Assembly (NCBI RefSeq): GCF_018139145.2
Contig: NC_059486.1
Location: 10,168,001-10,232,000, forward strand
Length of the DNA: 64,000 bases
Direction: 5' to 3'
From: Gymnogyps californianus
Lineage: Eukaryota > Chordata > Aves > Accipitriformes > Cathartidae
The notes under the pieces were generated by a model. That model had not been told where the DNA came from, made no database searches, and was given only the letters and a program-made list of their open reading frames with translations. The position numbers and the translations under genes are program-made. Numbering within the stretch: position 1 is the stretch's first letter; every line of letters starts with the position of its first letter. This document shows, one piece after another, positions 24,159 to 36,075 of this stretch.

Positions 24159-24941
24159 GACAATCAGCTTATTACCTAATCAAAGTGAGTTGTCAGAGAG
24201 TAATTGCTAGGAGCTTTCTGAAAATCAGGCCTTTTAAAATTGAGTGTTAAGATCGTTAGAAGCTTTTTAAAATCATGTCCTTCTTTTTCCTTCAGTGGCT
24301 TTGACTGAAGTTAAATACAGGAGAGTCATTATGGCAGCTACCTCTCCAGTAAGCAGTGATGATTTGTGAGGAAATTAGTACAAGCAAGTTAGGTAAATAG
24401 GGATTTGAAGGAGAAAGGACGTTCTTGATATATGGAAAGTGATAAGTCGCAGTACGGGTAAAGGATGGCAATAAATTCCCACAGGGAAGTAAAGGACTTA
24501 CTGATTAGGATGCAAATAAGTGTAAGGGAACATCTTAAATCTGATTTAAATGCCAAGAACAGTTTCCAGGAGACAGTCAGGTATCGCAACAAGGCCATAT
24601 AAACGAGATGACAATCCAGAAAAAAAGCTAAATCGATCTGTCAGAAGTATCAGCATGCTAAGGTCTTTTATATACAACACAAAATGATATACCAGAATAG
24701 AACCAATACAGAAAAAAATGGTACAGGCTTCATCACAGCATCAGTGATATGGCAGGAACTAAATATGGAGTATTCAATGGCATGTGGGGTGCTGAGACAA
24801 AGGAATCAAGAGTTTCTCATTGTTTCCTCTTTTTCAGATACTTTTTCTGTATCCTTTGTTATGTCTCCTTCCTTTTCTATTCCATGTGCCTGAGAACAGT
24901 AGAAGGAGCAGTTCCATAAATTGTTACATAGAGCTAAAATG

Positions 24942-25003
24942 GATATCTATAAAAATTAAAATTATGTAAATAGATATCTGTGAAATTAAAATTCTGTAAA
25001 TTA
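24942..25003. repeat. 31-bp imperfect tandem duplication
   Basis: A unit starting GATATCTATAAAAATT is followed 31 bp later by GATATCTGTGAAATT, and the two copies align over their whole length with a few substitutions and a one-base gap. It is an older local duplication with no recognised function. Confidence 0.75.
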
Positions 25004-28000
25004 CTATGAAAAGCAGGTTATTTAGATAGTCTATAGAAATGATGAAAATACAATTAAATAAGCTAAGGAAAACTGATGGTGTGAGGTGACTAACGTAATG
25101 ATTGTATGCTTGTATTCTTTATCTTATTGCATTAATATGACATCATAAAGAGGACTATAATTTTGGAACATGTTTCTTAGTGCTTTAATTTTACTGCAGA
25201 TGAACACATTTGTACTTCTGTGCATGAAATAATATAATGTGAAGTACCAAAATGTTCTGTGACTCTTTTTATACTTTTGTTTATCGGATATAAGGAGATA
25301 CTTTTTTCAGAAGAGCATTCCTGTCTGTCTGTGCGACTTCTAGAAAACATGCTGATCTCCTCAGATTGAGTCTAAAGGAAGTTTCACCCTTTATGTTTTA
25401 AAGGGTTGTGTTTGAAATGTTTTGTTTCCAGTATGTTCATTCAACCAAATACCTAGGCAGTAGAGGCACTTTGGCACTTAGCTATTATTCATCTCACTGG
25501 GGATTTGTTACCCAAATGCCTCTGTGGATTAGCCCCAAGTCTTGTTTAAAGCTCCTTGGAATCAATAATTGATTGCTATAGATTGCCATGGGAAAATATG
25601 TTGGGTTATGTCTTGAGCTGTAGATGATGAGCTAGTCTGTCTCAAACTGTGACTGCAGGCTACACTGGCCTCCTCAAATCGTTGCTGGAGAAGAGTGGCT
25701 GTAGCCTTAAGAAAACAGTGAATACACTAACCACATCCACAGCAGTGGAGCAACCTGTCAGGTACAAGTGCAATCTTCTCACCTAGTGTCTCTGCTCTGG
25801 GACTCAAAACTGGCAGATAGAAACTGTGTAAAAGTAAGGAAAAACTCAGACTCAGATAAAAAACATCTCTTGCCTCTGCAGAGATACCAGTGAAGCTACC
25901 TTAACAGTGAAGGATTCTTTGCCTTTAAACGTAGACTGAAAGCAACCAACTTATTATGTATAGATGTCAAGCTACACATATATATTTCCTTGGTTTGGAA
26001 AATTAAATTGAACCAGTGGAATAATTTAATGCATTTTTTTTATTTAGTTTACTAATACATTAGGTTGTAGAAGTTAATTAGATGGCATCTTTTGGAAGCT
26101 AGGTATTAATTAAACACTCACTAAGTGCAAGAAGGAACCAGGGTTAAAGTCAAAATCATGATGTTCAGTGAACGCTTATTGATGCTCCAAGGTGACCAAA
26201 GAACTATAATCCATCTATTATGATATTTGGTTGAACTGTTGATTAATGAAACTGTTGATGAAGCAGAAAGGAAGATTGCTCCATAGAGCATGATCAGGAA
26301 GCAGATGAGACTGAAAATGTGGTTCAGGTGTCTAACATCTGTATTATGACTCCTGACAAGAAGAGAACAAAATGGCTTGGCTCCATAGAGACCTCAGCAG
26401 AGCCTGACAGAGGTATTATTTCACTAACTGTTACCCTTGAATTGAAAGCAGATGAATTCACCTCTGTAGTTACATGGGTTGTTTTAATTGCTTGTTGATG
26501 GAGGAGTCTTTTTGTTTCTGGACACAGGAAAATTCTGACTGAGTGGATTTGTTTCTGTTCTGAGACTTACCCTGGCAGAGAAGGCTACTCTCTCAGCTTT
26601 GTTACATGTTTTTTAACCAAACATTTACTTTTTGGCCAAGTGTAAGACAGACCTAATATTAAGGACTTCCATGCCACTTTGACATCTTCTGGAGGAATAA
26701 CTGCATATTGTTCAGAAGGGGGAAAGGTCTCCAAAGGTTAGGGATAGTGCTAAGGCAATCCAATTCAGATGTGCCTGTTGGAAGCGGGAGGAGGCAATGA
26801 CCAAGACAGACTGGGATTCTTCCTGTGGAAAAATGAAGGCATATTTGATTATAGCCCATGTTTTGACCCTTTCTGTTTTCTAAAGAAACATCTTTTTTTA
26901 TGTAAGAACTTGAATAATGAGAATGCTGAAGGGTATTTGAATCACTCCTGTACTTCTCCAGTCAGAGGAAGAGAAGTGTTAGGCCCCTAGTATCTGCTTT
27001 TGTTTACAATTTCCATCTAAGAGTAAATGTTACCTTTTCCTTTAGGTACTGAGACATGACTGGGCTTTGTTTAACCTATTATCTATCTATCTGAACTACC
27101 AGTATATTTTGTTAGAGTTTATACTCAATTGGCTGCAAGTGTTGTAAAACAAGCATAAAATAGAATTCTGGTTTTAATGAACATTTAGTTCTTGTATCAT
27201 TTCTGTGTGAAAAAAACACTTTGCACTTCTGAAATACATTTTTGCACCAGTTTCTAATAACCTTGTTTGATTTGTAAGGCTATCAAAGATAACAGTGTGA
27301 ACTGGTCTTGAAGATAAGGTGTATGAAAAAACTTATCTATAGGCTACTTTGGTCTCTCTATCCTTCTTCCTTCTCACCAGTATCACTTTTTTGTAACTGT
27401 CTCTCTCTATGCTTTTACCTTAAGTACTACCAATAACAATCTATCCGCTGTTCCTTTCATCGGTACTGCTTGACATCAAAAGATGTTATTCTCCTTTTTT
27501 ACTGCTCATCTTATGTGTATCAAGAAAGAGCAGTGGTGTTCAGTGGTGTTTCCATGGCTTACTCTCACCCTTAGGCAGCATGGTAAGGCTTTAATTTCAT
27601 CCTGTCTCGGACAAGGATTTTGTGGACATGAAAGTTCAACTTAAAATAAAACCTGACCTTATTATCATATTTACTGCTCCCACTGGATGCTTTCATATTA
27701 TCTATTTGTTTTAAATTTCCAGAGAGGAAACCACTGTGCTTTCTAGTTACCTTCAGAGGATGATAAATCCAAGAAAGCTGTAGTCTGAAAACAGACTTTC
27801 AGAAAAGATGTACAATTCTGTTAGTACTTTTAGGATGCTTGAAGAGAAAAATTTTTCATATGTCTCATATCTAAAAGCTAGTGATGTTATCACTAATCTT
27901 GAAGGCAAAAGCTGTTTACATTTGTCCTGAAGTGATAATTTTCCCATAACTGATTTGTTCCAAAGATATGAGTGAAACTGCAGATTTTGTGGCAGGCCTC

Positions 28001-28615
28001 TCCAAATCTTACGTGCTGATTTGCACATACTCCATCTACATGGACAGTTCTCTGAGAACTTTTTTGTAGTGGATTAAGTGGTCACAGGAGCTGCCATGTT
28101 GTGAGATCCAGCCCTAAAGCATCAGAAGAAACAGAAGTATAGAGAAAAAAACTCCAGAACATTTCTGAATTGGAAGATGGATGGAGTTTCTTTACTTTGC
28201 AATTTTCGTATTAATGAGAATCTCTTTGTATAGGATCTACAGGAGACAGGTTTGCTCAAATCCTATGTAGTCATTAATCGCATGATTTTGCCTCAATCTA
28301 TTTTGTGTTTCCAGCAAGTCATTTTTTTTTTACTCTGAAAATGACCAATTCTATAAAAAAGTTGTAATGATGAAGTGAAACGTGGAAAACAAAGTGGCTC
28401 AACTCCAGCAAGAGGTTTAATCATTTCATGAATTAATTTTGTTAACACAGATTGGGTAAAAGCTGTTTTCTCTTCAGCAAGGATCAAAGGGGTCTGGTAA
28501 TGCTAGTGACAAAAAATAACAGCTTCTTCCATGGGTCGTGAGAAACTAAACAACCAAAAGCTGCCTCTGAACCAAAAAGTCAATTTTATGTGTAACTGAA
28601 AAAACAGTGCATTAT

Positions 28616-28650
28616 TTTTCACCAGGATATTGATTTTCACCAGGATATTT
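28616..28650. repeat. 18-bp tandem duplication
   Basis: TTTTCACCAGGATATT occurs twice with an 18-bp period. The copies are identical over 16 bases, suggesting a fairly recent slip or duplication. Confidence 0.8.
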
Positions 28651-30019
28651 TTATTGCACGTGCCACTATCACAGCAGCCTTTGCTCATTTCCACTGTCTG
28701 CCAAATGTCTCACTGAGGTATTGTGTCCTTCAGAGCGACAACAGAACAACCTTATTAGACACTGAATGTGATGTAAATGTTCTCAGAATGCTTATGAAGG
28801 AATTTTCTTCTTTCTGCAGACTTTTAGCACTGGTTAGTACAAAAGGTTAATTGTGAGATAAGCTCCTATCTTCCTGTTTTGACTTTGCAGCTCTTGTAAA
28901 AATAGATGATGGGAAATAATTGTGATGATCTTTAGACCTCAATTTTAAAGATTTCATTAAACTTTAGACAATGCAATTCCTTCTAAGCTTCTTCTTAACA
29001 TGCATTTGTCAAAAAGGTATTTATCTGCTTGTACAGCAATGCATCTGATGGAAGGTGGCTAGTACTGAGTGTTACTACTCTGACACTTTAAAGGCATAAT
29101 TTATCCAATTAATAGCTTTCTTGAAAACCGTGTGGGTAAAATAACCCACTGGATAATTAATATTCAGATATAAATTATTGAATAAAGGTTAAAAAATGTG
29201 TATCATAAAAGGCTGTCTTCAAGTGAGTTAAAATGTTCTTACAGAATAATCTTTCTAAAATATGGTACATAACTGGCAGTAACCCAAAATAAAAATAATT
29301 TACAGAAAAAAGATTTATAACAGTTCTTCCTTTGTTTCACTAGAATCTCATTGGTTGAATTTGATTAATCACATTATCTTGGTTGTTCATTTTGGGTACA
29401 TGCTTTTAAAAAAGAATCAAGGAAAACGAGAAATAATAGACAGTTTTAAAGAAAACAACAAAATCATTAATTATGAGGACTAGAAACGTTAAATAAAAAG
29501 AAGGCTGAGGGCAGATCTGATAACAGCCTTTGCAGATTAGAACACTGAAAAGGAATGGTGATTCTTCCTTCTCCATGTTTTCTAAGCATCGAAGAGGATG
29601 AAATTGGTCTAATTTATGCTGAGAGAGATGTAATTTTGAAAAGCCTTCCAAAATACAAGACTTGTTGAAAGAAGATGCCTAGTCAGTTTGTGGAATGCCC
29701 AATGCTGACTAATGCCATTGCTGAATGTTTGTCAGGGATGCTAGAGATGACCAGATGAAGTGCTGGATAGGAGGAAAAAAGATAGACTGCATGACATTTT
29801 TGAACCCCCTTTCAGCTCATATTTCAATGATGCTGTACCCTCAAAATCCTGATTTTATAATTGAACACAATTTATACAATTTTGTTCTTTCTCTTCTGTA
29901 TTCTTTGAAAGAGGCCTGTTTGGTAATCTATATATTTCCTTTCCAGTGCAGACACGTGTCTTCCATTTCTTACAGCTTATTTTTTTCTCAGGGAGCAATT
30001 ACTTCTCCAGTCTCTGAAT

Positions 30020-30110
30020 TTATTAAATTATATATCTATAAAAGTACAGAATAAAGTATTTATATATAAATACAGAAATTATTTATATATATAATTTACA
30101 CAATTAATTC
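30020..30110. repeat. AT-rich palindromic tract
   Basis: A patch almost free of G and C that includes a perfect 18-bp palindrome, GTATTTATATATAAATAC, at 30,056-30,073 and a second imperfect one just after it. Such tracts can unwind easily or extrude cruciforms. No specific element was recognised. Confidence 0.7.
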
Positions 30111-30953
30111 TGAAATTTTAAGATGCAAAAATTAATAGAATTGGGATTATTTTCTTTCATAAATGTATTTCTTCACAAAAAGATAAATTAACTGTCAAGT
30201 TATAACAGAAATTGATTGATTCTATTGCTGTTCAGCAAAACAAACATTTCTTAATAGAAATGTCTGATCTCAGTACAGAAGGAAGAGCAAGATGTAATAA
30301 ATGTGTTTGCTACTTTATTTATTTGCTATGACAAAGAAAATTCAATGTCCTTAAAACTAATGTATTTTCTTTCTGTTTTAAGTTAACATTAAAATTACAT
30401 GTCTCAAGAAAAATACACCTAGTACGTCAGTTTAATAATTGTATTGATCAGACTGTCCTGCTAGACAATAGATTTGTTTTGTATTGCTGCCTCTTAGTAC
30501 TTTTATAATTCTCTACCCTTTCTATTAGCAAACAATGTTAACTTAAAGTTTAAAATATACTTAAAATACTCAACTGTCAACGAATTTGAAATACCAGGAA
30601 TCATCAATAGCCTCTGCAACAATTAGATCTCCAGTGATGCAAGAAAGTCTAAAAATAAAAAGTCAATTTTGGAGGACAGAAGGCAGACTCAATACGGTTT
30701 TGCTGCAGTATCTCTAAATGTAATACCTAGTTTGGTGCTGCTGATCATCACTATTTTTGAACAAGGACCAACCAGCAGAAAAATGTAAGAACACTTAGAT
30801 AATTAGTGGAAAAAAACCATTGTACACATGCTTCACCTGTATATTCAAAGCAACATGGTTTGGTAGAGCATTTCTTCATGCTCATAGAATACTTCAGACA
30901 AAAAACACTCAACACAGTTCTACCTGAAAATAAACAGAAGTACAGTTAGCACT

Positions 30954-30967
30954 GTAACCATGGCAAA
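30954..30967. promoter_or_regulatory. RFX-type X-box, one mismatch
   Basis: GTAACCATGGCAAA matches the symmetric RFX site GTTRCCATGGYAAC, with the ordinary 2-bp spacer, except at the last base and one degenerate position. RFX factors use such sites in cilia and immune genes. Use here is unknown. Confidence 0.25.
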
Positions 30968-32624
30968 AAGCTCTCAGTGTGGATATAATACATGTGCTGT
31001 CTGATTTTCAGCACATAAAGCATTACAATTTTTTCAGGTAAAAAGACTTAGTCACATGTGGCATTCTGTGAAGCTCATCTGTCACTACATTTAAAATAAT
31101 ATACATTTAGCTTTATCTTTTTTCTGCATGTGGCCTTTGTTCCTCCGAATATTTGTATTAAATCTGTTTTTCCCTTCTGTTTATATGTGATATTCCACTA
31201 TTCAATTCTTCTGAATGTTTGTTTACAAACAAAGCCAAAAAATAATTTGATATTGAAATGCAAATATAATATAAGCAACCTGCCTCCATTGCATTAAGAT
31301 GCATAGAAAATAACCATATTATACCATTCTGAACTCTGAATGTGCACCCAAAATACATACAATCCATCACTAAATACTTTTTTCGTCTCATAATGGGTAA
31401 TTAGTAAGCTGTCTTCGTATGCCAAATAACAGCTGAAAGCAAACAGCTAGAACAGGCTGAGTAAACACACCACACTTGGAATTAGACAGGCGGCAGAGTT
31501 TTGGCTGCCTTCACACTTACTCTATATTCACTGGCTTCTAGGGAGCAATTCTGTAATTCTTACCAACCTAGGGGAGAAGAAAATCAGACTAAAATATCGT
31601 TTCAGACAGCATTATAGTGGAATATACAATATAAATAGAATAGGACATGCTGCAAATGCTCTTACATGAAAGTCATAACAGCAAAGGAGATATGTGATGC
31701 CTAAGCGTTTAGAGCCTCTTGAAGTTTTTTAAAGACGTCAGTTTTTCATTGGAAAATGCTTATTCAATGGAATTGAAGCATTCTGTTAGCTCCAACAGGT
31801 CAAGTCTGCTGGAAGAAATCCTTCCAGCCAGCCATTTCTGGGCCACTCATTCCCTTGGACCTCACGCATGATTGTTGCTCTGGACTGACAAACTGTTGTT
31901 TGGCTGACAAACATCACTGCCAGCCCCCTCAGGTTGACTGCAGACTCTCCTTGCCATGCCAGAAATATTAACAAATCTCTGTTTACACTCTTCCAACTTT
32001 TTTTTTTTAATTTCCGTCTCTGGAAAATTTCTTACTGCTGAAATTTGGTTCTGATATTGAACAAAAAGCAGCTTCACCCCTTCCCCCTCCTCGCTACAGT
32101 TTTGAAAATGAGACATTTCTGCAGGATCAAAATTTTGACTTAGTGACTGTCCTTTCACAAAATTACCATGAATTTTGACAAAGCAGAGTAATCAGCAGGC
32201 TACCACTGGAGCTGTAGATTGAACATTAGATTGGCAGAATAATTCTAAGGGGGAGAAGTGCATTGAGGTCTAGCTTAAACTGGGAATTGGCATTACAAAT
32301 CAGAGAGATGGCGCATTAGCAGAGCAGTGTACTGGGAGCATAATCTGGCTGCTTATTCTTCTAAACAAGTAAAACCTCAGTAAGCTTTCCCTGAGTGAAA
32401 TGTAGTAGATATTCTGTACTCAGAGCCTAAGATAGAAATTATTGACTGTATTTTCTGTGTAATTTGTGAAGCTTGATGGTGATTTGTTTCTTACATTGGA
32501 ATCCTTATGGATTGCAACAGGAAACAGAGACCACAATACAGAGTTATACAGAATGCATGAGGTTTTGATCACATGATTTAAGCTATTAGCAGTTTAAATC
32601 TCCAGCACTGGATATTTTTTTTTT

Positions 32625-32638
32625 GTGTGTGTGTGTGT
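32625..32638. repeat. Short (GT)n repeat
   Basis: About seven GT units between T-runs. Confidence 0.8.
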
Positions 32639-33672
32639 TTTTAGAAGTAATGCAATATTTGGACTTTAAACTTGTTTGGTAGCCTCTAAGCATTATTATA
32701 ATAGACTGTTCCCTGACTGAGCTAGTACAGAACTTGCCAAAAATATTTTCTCAGATAAACACAGTCTTTCTTTCTGTCATTCACTTATTGGTATAATTTT
32801 TCATCTTTAGCCCTTTCTTGCTACATTTGCAACAGGCTGGGAATCAATTAAGCCTTGAATTGCTTGGATGTTTATTTGGAGGAAAGAAACACTTCCATTT
32901 ATGTAAATCAAACTATAAAAAGATCAAGAAGCTTGACAACTGTGAAATGTTGAGATGATCTCTAAAAGTATCAAGTAAGCAGCATATTAGAATGTAGCTT
33001 TGCAGACACTCAACCTTTTCTTTTCAGACTATCAAACAAGTCAACTCAGCATCCAGGGAGTTAATGATAAATGAAACTGACTCTCTGGGGAAGTAGAATA
33101 AATGCTAACATAGTGTGTGCTTTAGTTCAGATTCTGTTAAGTCCTGCCTGCCAGCCTTTCTGTGTGGAAGGAGGATTGTACTGATACTTTCCAATTATAT
33201 CTTTTTTCTTTTTGAAGTTTTATCTGCATAAAAAGCAAAAGAATTTGTCAGGGATTTCTGGAGTTCTGGAGGCTCAATGAATAGTGGGTTGTGGACACCT
33301 GGGCTGCATCAGACTACAATAATCTCGACACATTCAGAGTACTTTCAGCTTATCACACATGCTCTGGCATGTTTGCCGTTACCACATAAAAAATTTCCTA
33401 CATTAAAAATTCTATGTGCTTGGTTGAATAAAATCTTTTTTGGGAGACTTCTAGGACCCAGGATTGGATTTCTGGTCAAAATTGAAACATTTATCTTAAT
33501 TACATGCCAGAATGGTGAAAGCATGAGGGGTGAGATCCCTCAAATCTCAATGCTGACAGATTCAGGCAGTCAGTCTCTTTTCATTTGCTCCTTTTGAGGC
33601 TAATGTATTCTGTGTAAATACATTACTCTTGACCTGATTTTCCCTCGACCCAAAGAGAGACATGGATTTCAT

Positions 33673-34752
33673 AGATGGACCACTCGGTGGATAAGGAATT
33701 GGCTGGATGGTCGCACTCAAAGAGTTGCAGTCAACGGCTCGATGTCTGAGTGGAGACCAGTGACGAGTGGTGTTCCTCAGGGGTCAGTATTGGGACTGGC
33801 ACTGTTTAACATCTTTGTTAGCAACATGGACAGTGGGATTGAGTGCACCCTCAGCAAGTTTGCCGATGACACCAAGCTGTGTGGTGCGGTCAACATGCTG
33901 GAGGGAAGGGACGCCATCCAGAGGGACCTTGACAGGCTTGAGAGGTGGGCCTGTGCGAACCTCGTGAAGTTCAGCAAGGCCAAGTGCAAGGTCCTGCACA
34001 TGGGCTGGGGCAATCCCAAGCACAAATACAGGCTGGGCAATGAGTGGATTGAGAGCAGCCCTGTGGAGAAGGACTTGGGGGTATTAGTGGATAAAAAACT
34101 GAATATGAGCCAGCAGCATGTGCTCGCAGCCCAGAAAGCCAACTGTATCCTGGGCTGCATCAAAGGAAGCGTGACCAGCAGGTCAGGGAGGTGATTCTCC
34201 CCCTCTACTCTGCTCTCGTGAGACCTCGCCTGGAGTACTGCGTTCAGCTCTGGGGCCCCCAGCATAAGAAAGACATGGACCTGCTCGAGCGAGTCCAGAG
34301 GAGGGCCACGAAGATGATCAGGGGGCTGGAGCACCTCTCCTATGAGGACAGGCTGAGGGAGTTGGGGTTGTTCAGCCTGGAGAAGAGAAGGCTCCGGGGA
34401 GACCTTATAGCAGCCTTCCAGTACTTAAAGGGGGGCCACAGGAAAGATGGGGAGGGAGTCTTTATCAGGGAGTGTAGTGATGGGACGAGGGGTAACGGTT
34501 TTAAACAGAAAGAGGGTAGATTTAGATTAGATATTAGGAAGAAATTCTTTACTGTGAGGGTGGTGAGGCACTGGAACAGGCTGCCCAGAGAAGTTGTGGA
34601 TGCCCCTTCCCTGGACGTGTTCAAGGCCAGGCTGGATGGGGCTTTGAGCAACCTGGTCTAGCAGAAGGTGTCCCTGCCCATGGCAAGGGGGTTGGAACTA
34701 GGTGATCTTTAAGGTCCCTTCCAACCCAAACCATTCTATGATTCTGTGATTC
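33673..34752 (+). mobile_element. CR1 LINE, 5'-truncated, 1.08 kb
   Basis: A second CR1 copy that begins inside the reverse-transcriptase domain (the GGTGGATAAGGAATTGGCTG block) and runs to the end of ORF2. It has a roughly 90-bp 3' UTR with GATCTTTAAGGTCCCTTCC and ends in ATTCTATG/ATTCTGTG units. The flanks are AT-rich unique sequence, while the element is distinctly GC-rich. Its 3' UTR matches the tail fragment at 35,599 but not the copies at 9.1 or 21.3 kb. Apart from one single-base deletion the reading frame is preserved end to end, so it appears younger or better kept than the 21.3 kb copy. Confidence 0.95.
33694..34661 (+). pseudogene. CR1 ORF2 pseudogene with one frameshift
   Basis: The sequence encodes the second half of CR1 ORF2. 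Recognisable blocks in order are [27 protein letters not shown] (motif B), the catalytic FADD at 33,859-33,870, [17 protein letters not shown], then [17 protein letters not shown], a charged region, and [18 protein letters not shown] before the TAG at 34,659-34,661. The first frame stops at 34,192-34,194, and the downstream block is in a frame consistent with loss of one base near 34,183 (AGGTCAGGGAGG where a CGAGGG-type sequence is expected). Motif A and everything upstream were lost by 5' truncation, so the copy could not have been active even without the frameshift. A 185-codon antisense frame over it is a shadow. Confidence 0.93.
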
Positions 34753-35598
34753 CATATATGAAACCTAAATTACATAAAACTATATATTTATATAGGTTTG
34801 GAAAATGAAGTCAAATGCTTTCTAGAAGTTTTCGGTTTAGAGAAGCTTCAAAACCCAACAATAACAATGCATAATGCATGCTTAAACTAGATAATAGGCA
34901 CTGACAATTCAGAGAAGCTAAGTAGTGATCAACATGATTAATCATGCAAGTATTCACTTGTAATTCTGCAGCTGAATTAGGATATAGTAACTCTTTTAAC
35001 AGTCCCATGATTTCAGAAGTGGACTGTTGTGTTTAATTGTATGGAGTCCTGAGCTGACTGTTCCTCATCTAATAAATGTTTTTATTGATCTTGTGGGCTG
35101 ATGATCTGCTTAACTTCATGGGTGATAGTGGGAAGGGAAAGGGATATTCTGAAAATCCTCATCTGCTAGCAAACCCTGTTGCAGGGAGATGGACTTGCCC
35201 TCTGCCAACATGGCTATCCTTGCTGCACATGCCACTGTGTGCTGCAGTAGGAAGGATGGTATGGCAGATCTAGGAGATCACACTTCAGGTTGTAGCTCAA
35301 TCATTTTTAGGAATCAGGTGGAAGTTACAGACACATCATCTTAGTCAGTTCTGTGAACCACAAAAGAACAATATTGTTAAGTGCGGCAAAATTATGTTTT
35401 TCTGGTCAACAACAAAACCACCTAACAACAGAAATTCCCTGTTCTATATTTGCATCTTGCACTGGACATTTGCATCTCACCGAAAGAGGAAATTAAATTA
35501 TTTTTACATCAGTGATTTCTGTGATCTTGCTTCTAATGAACCACTAGCTGATAAATTTTCCTTCTTAAAAAGGCACTCCATTTCTCAGATGGAACAAC
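34753..35598. other. Unique DNA between two CR1 ends
   Basis: AT-rich sequence without a recognised gene, RNA or repeat. It separates two CR1 3' ends of the same subfamily and orientation. Confidence 0.7.
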
Positions 35599-35703
35599 CT
35601 TTGAGCAACCTGATCTAGTGGAAGGTGTCCCTGCCCATGGCAGGGGGGTTGGAACTAGATGATCTTTAAGGTGCCTTCCAACCCAAACCATTCTGTGATT
35701 CTA
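35599..35703 (+). mobile_element. CR1 LINE 3'-end fragment
   Basis: Only the last ~105 bp of a CR1 element: TTTGAGCAACCTGATCTAG (end of ORF2 and stop), the 3' UTR with CCCTGCCCATGGCAGG, and a single ATTCTGTG terminal unit. It is close in sequence to 34,640-34,752 and in the same orientation. It could be an extremely 5'-truncated insertion or a duplicated tail of the neighbouring copy. Confidence 0.92.
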
Positions 35704-35929
35704 ACATTACCATTCCCATCTTTATCCCTCCCACAAGTCACACAAAGCAAAGGAGGTTAAAAGATATTTTTGCTATAGCTGTTTGGGACAGAATATGCTT
35801 GCAGTATATCTAGAAATCCAGAGGACCAGACAATAGTGTATTAAAGAACAGCTTGCAATGATTTGTTCAAAAAGAATTTGTTAACTTCTAAAGTGCAAGA
35901 AGGAGAAACATGTCCACTGGTATGAATAT

Positions 35930-36075
35930 GGGAGTTGGAAAGTCTGGGTTCATCTTTCTGCTCTGCCATTCTCTTCTTCCTTGACTTTCCATATGACAAT
36001 GGATTCTGCTGAACCTCTACTCCCCCTCTGCAAAACAGGGGCAGCAGTATCACCATATTTCAAAGCGTTGTACTA
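35930..36075 (-). mobile_element. MIR-like ancient SINE, minus strand
   Basis: The pattern GAAAGTCTGGGTTCATCTTT, then CTGCTCTGCCATT, then an eroded TGACTTTCCATATGACAA..., GAACCTCTACT and CTGCAAAACAGGGGCAGCAG follows the order of blocks in an antisense MIR/CORE-SINE (CTGGGTTC, CTGTGCC, TTTCCTCATCTGTAAAATGGGG). It is strongly diverged, so the call rests on the order of blocks rather than on identity. Confidence 0.5.

Larger units (their letters stand above)
22921..33672. other. Gene-free unique DNA
   Basis: Nearly 11 kb with no supportable gene. Open frames are short and unrecognised. It contains an (ATT)n run at 23,967-23,986, an AP-1/TEAD composite at 24,145, a 31-bp tandem duplication at 24,942, an 18-bp tandem duplication at 28,616, an AT-rich palindromic patch at 30,020-30,110, an RFX-like X-box at 30,954 and a short (GT)n at 32,625. 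The remainder appears unique and AT-rich. Confidence 0.7.

Noticed and set aside
32300..32335. tRNA-like string (GGCGCATTAGCAGAGC...)
   Set aside because: The A-box is imperfect, and no B-box or cloverleaf could be drawn downstream.
33777..34334. 185-codon minus-strand open frame
   Set aside because: It lies antisense to the CR1 ORF2 remnant; its openness follows from the codon composition of the sense frame and it has no motif of its own.
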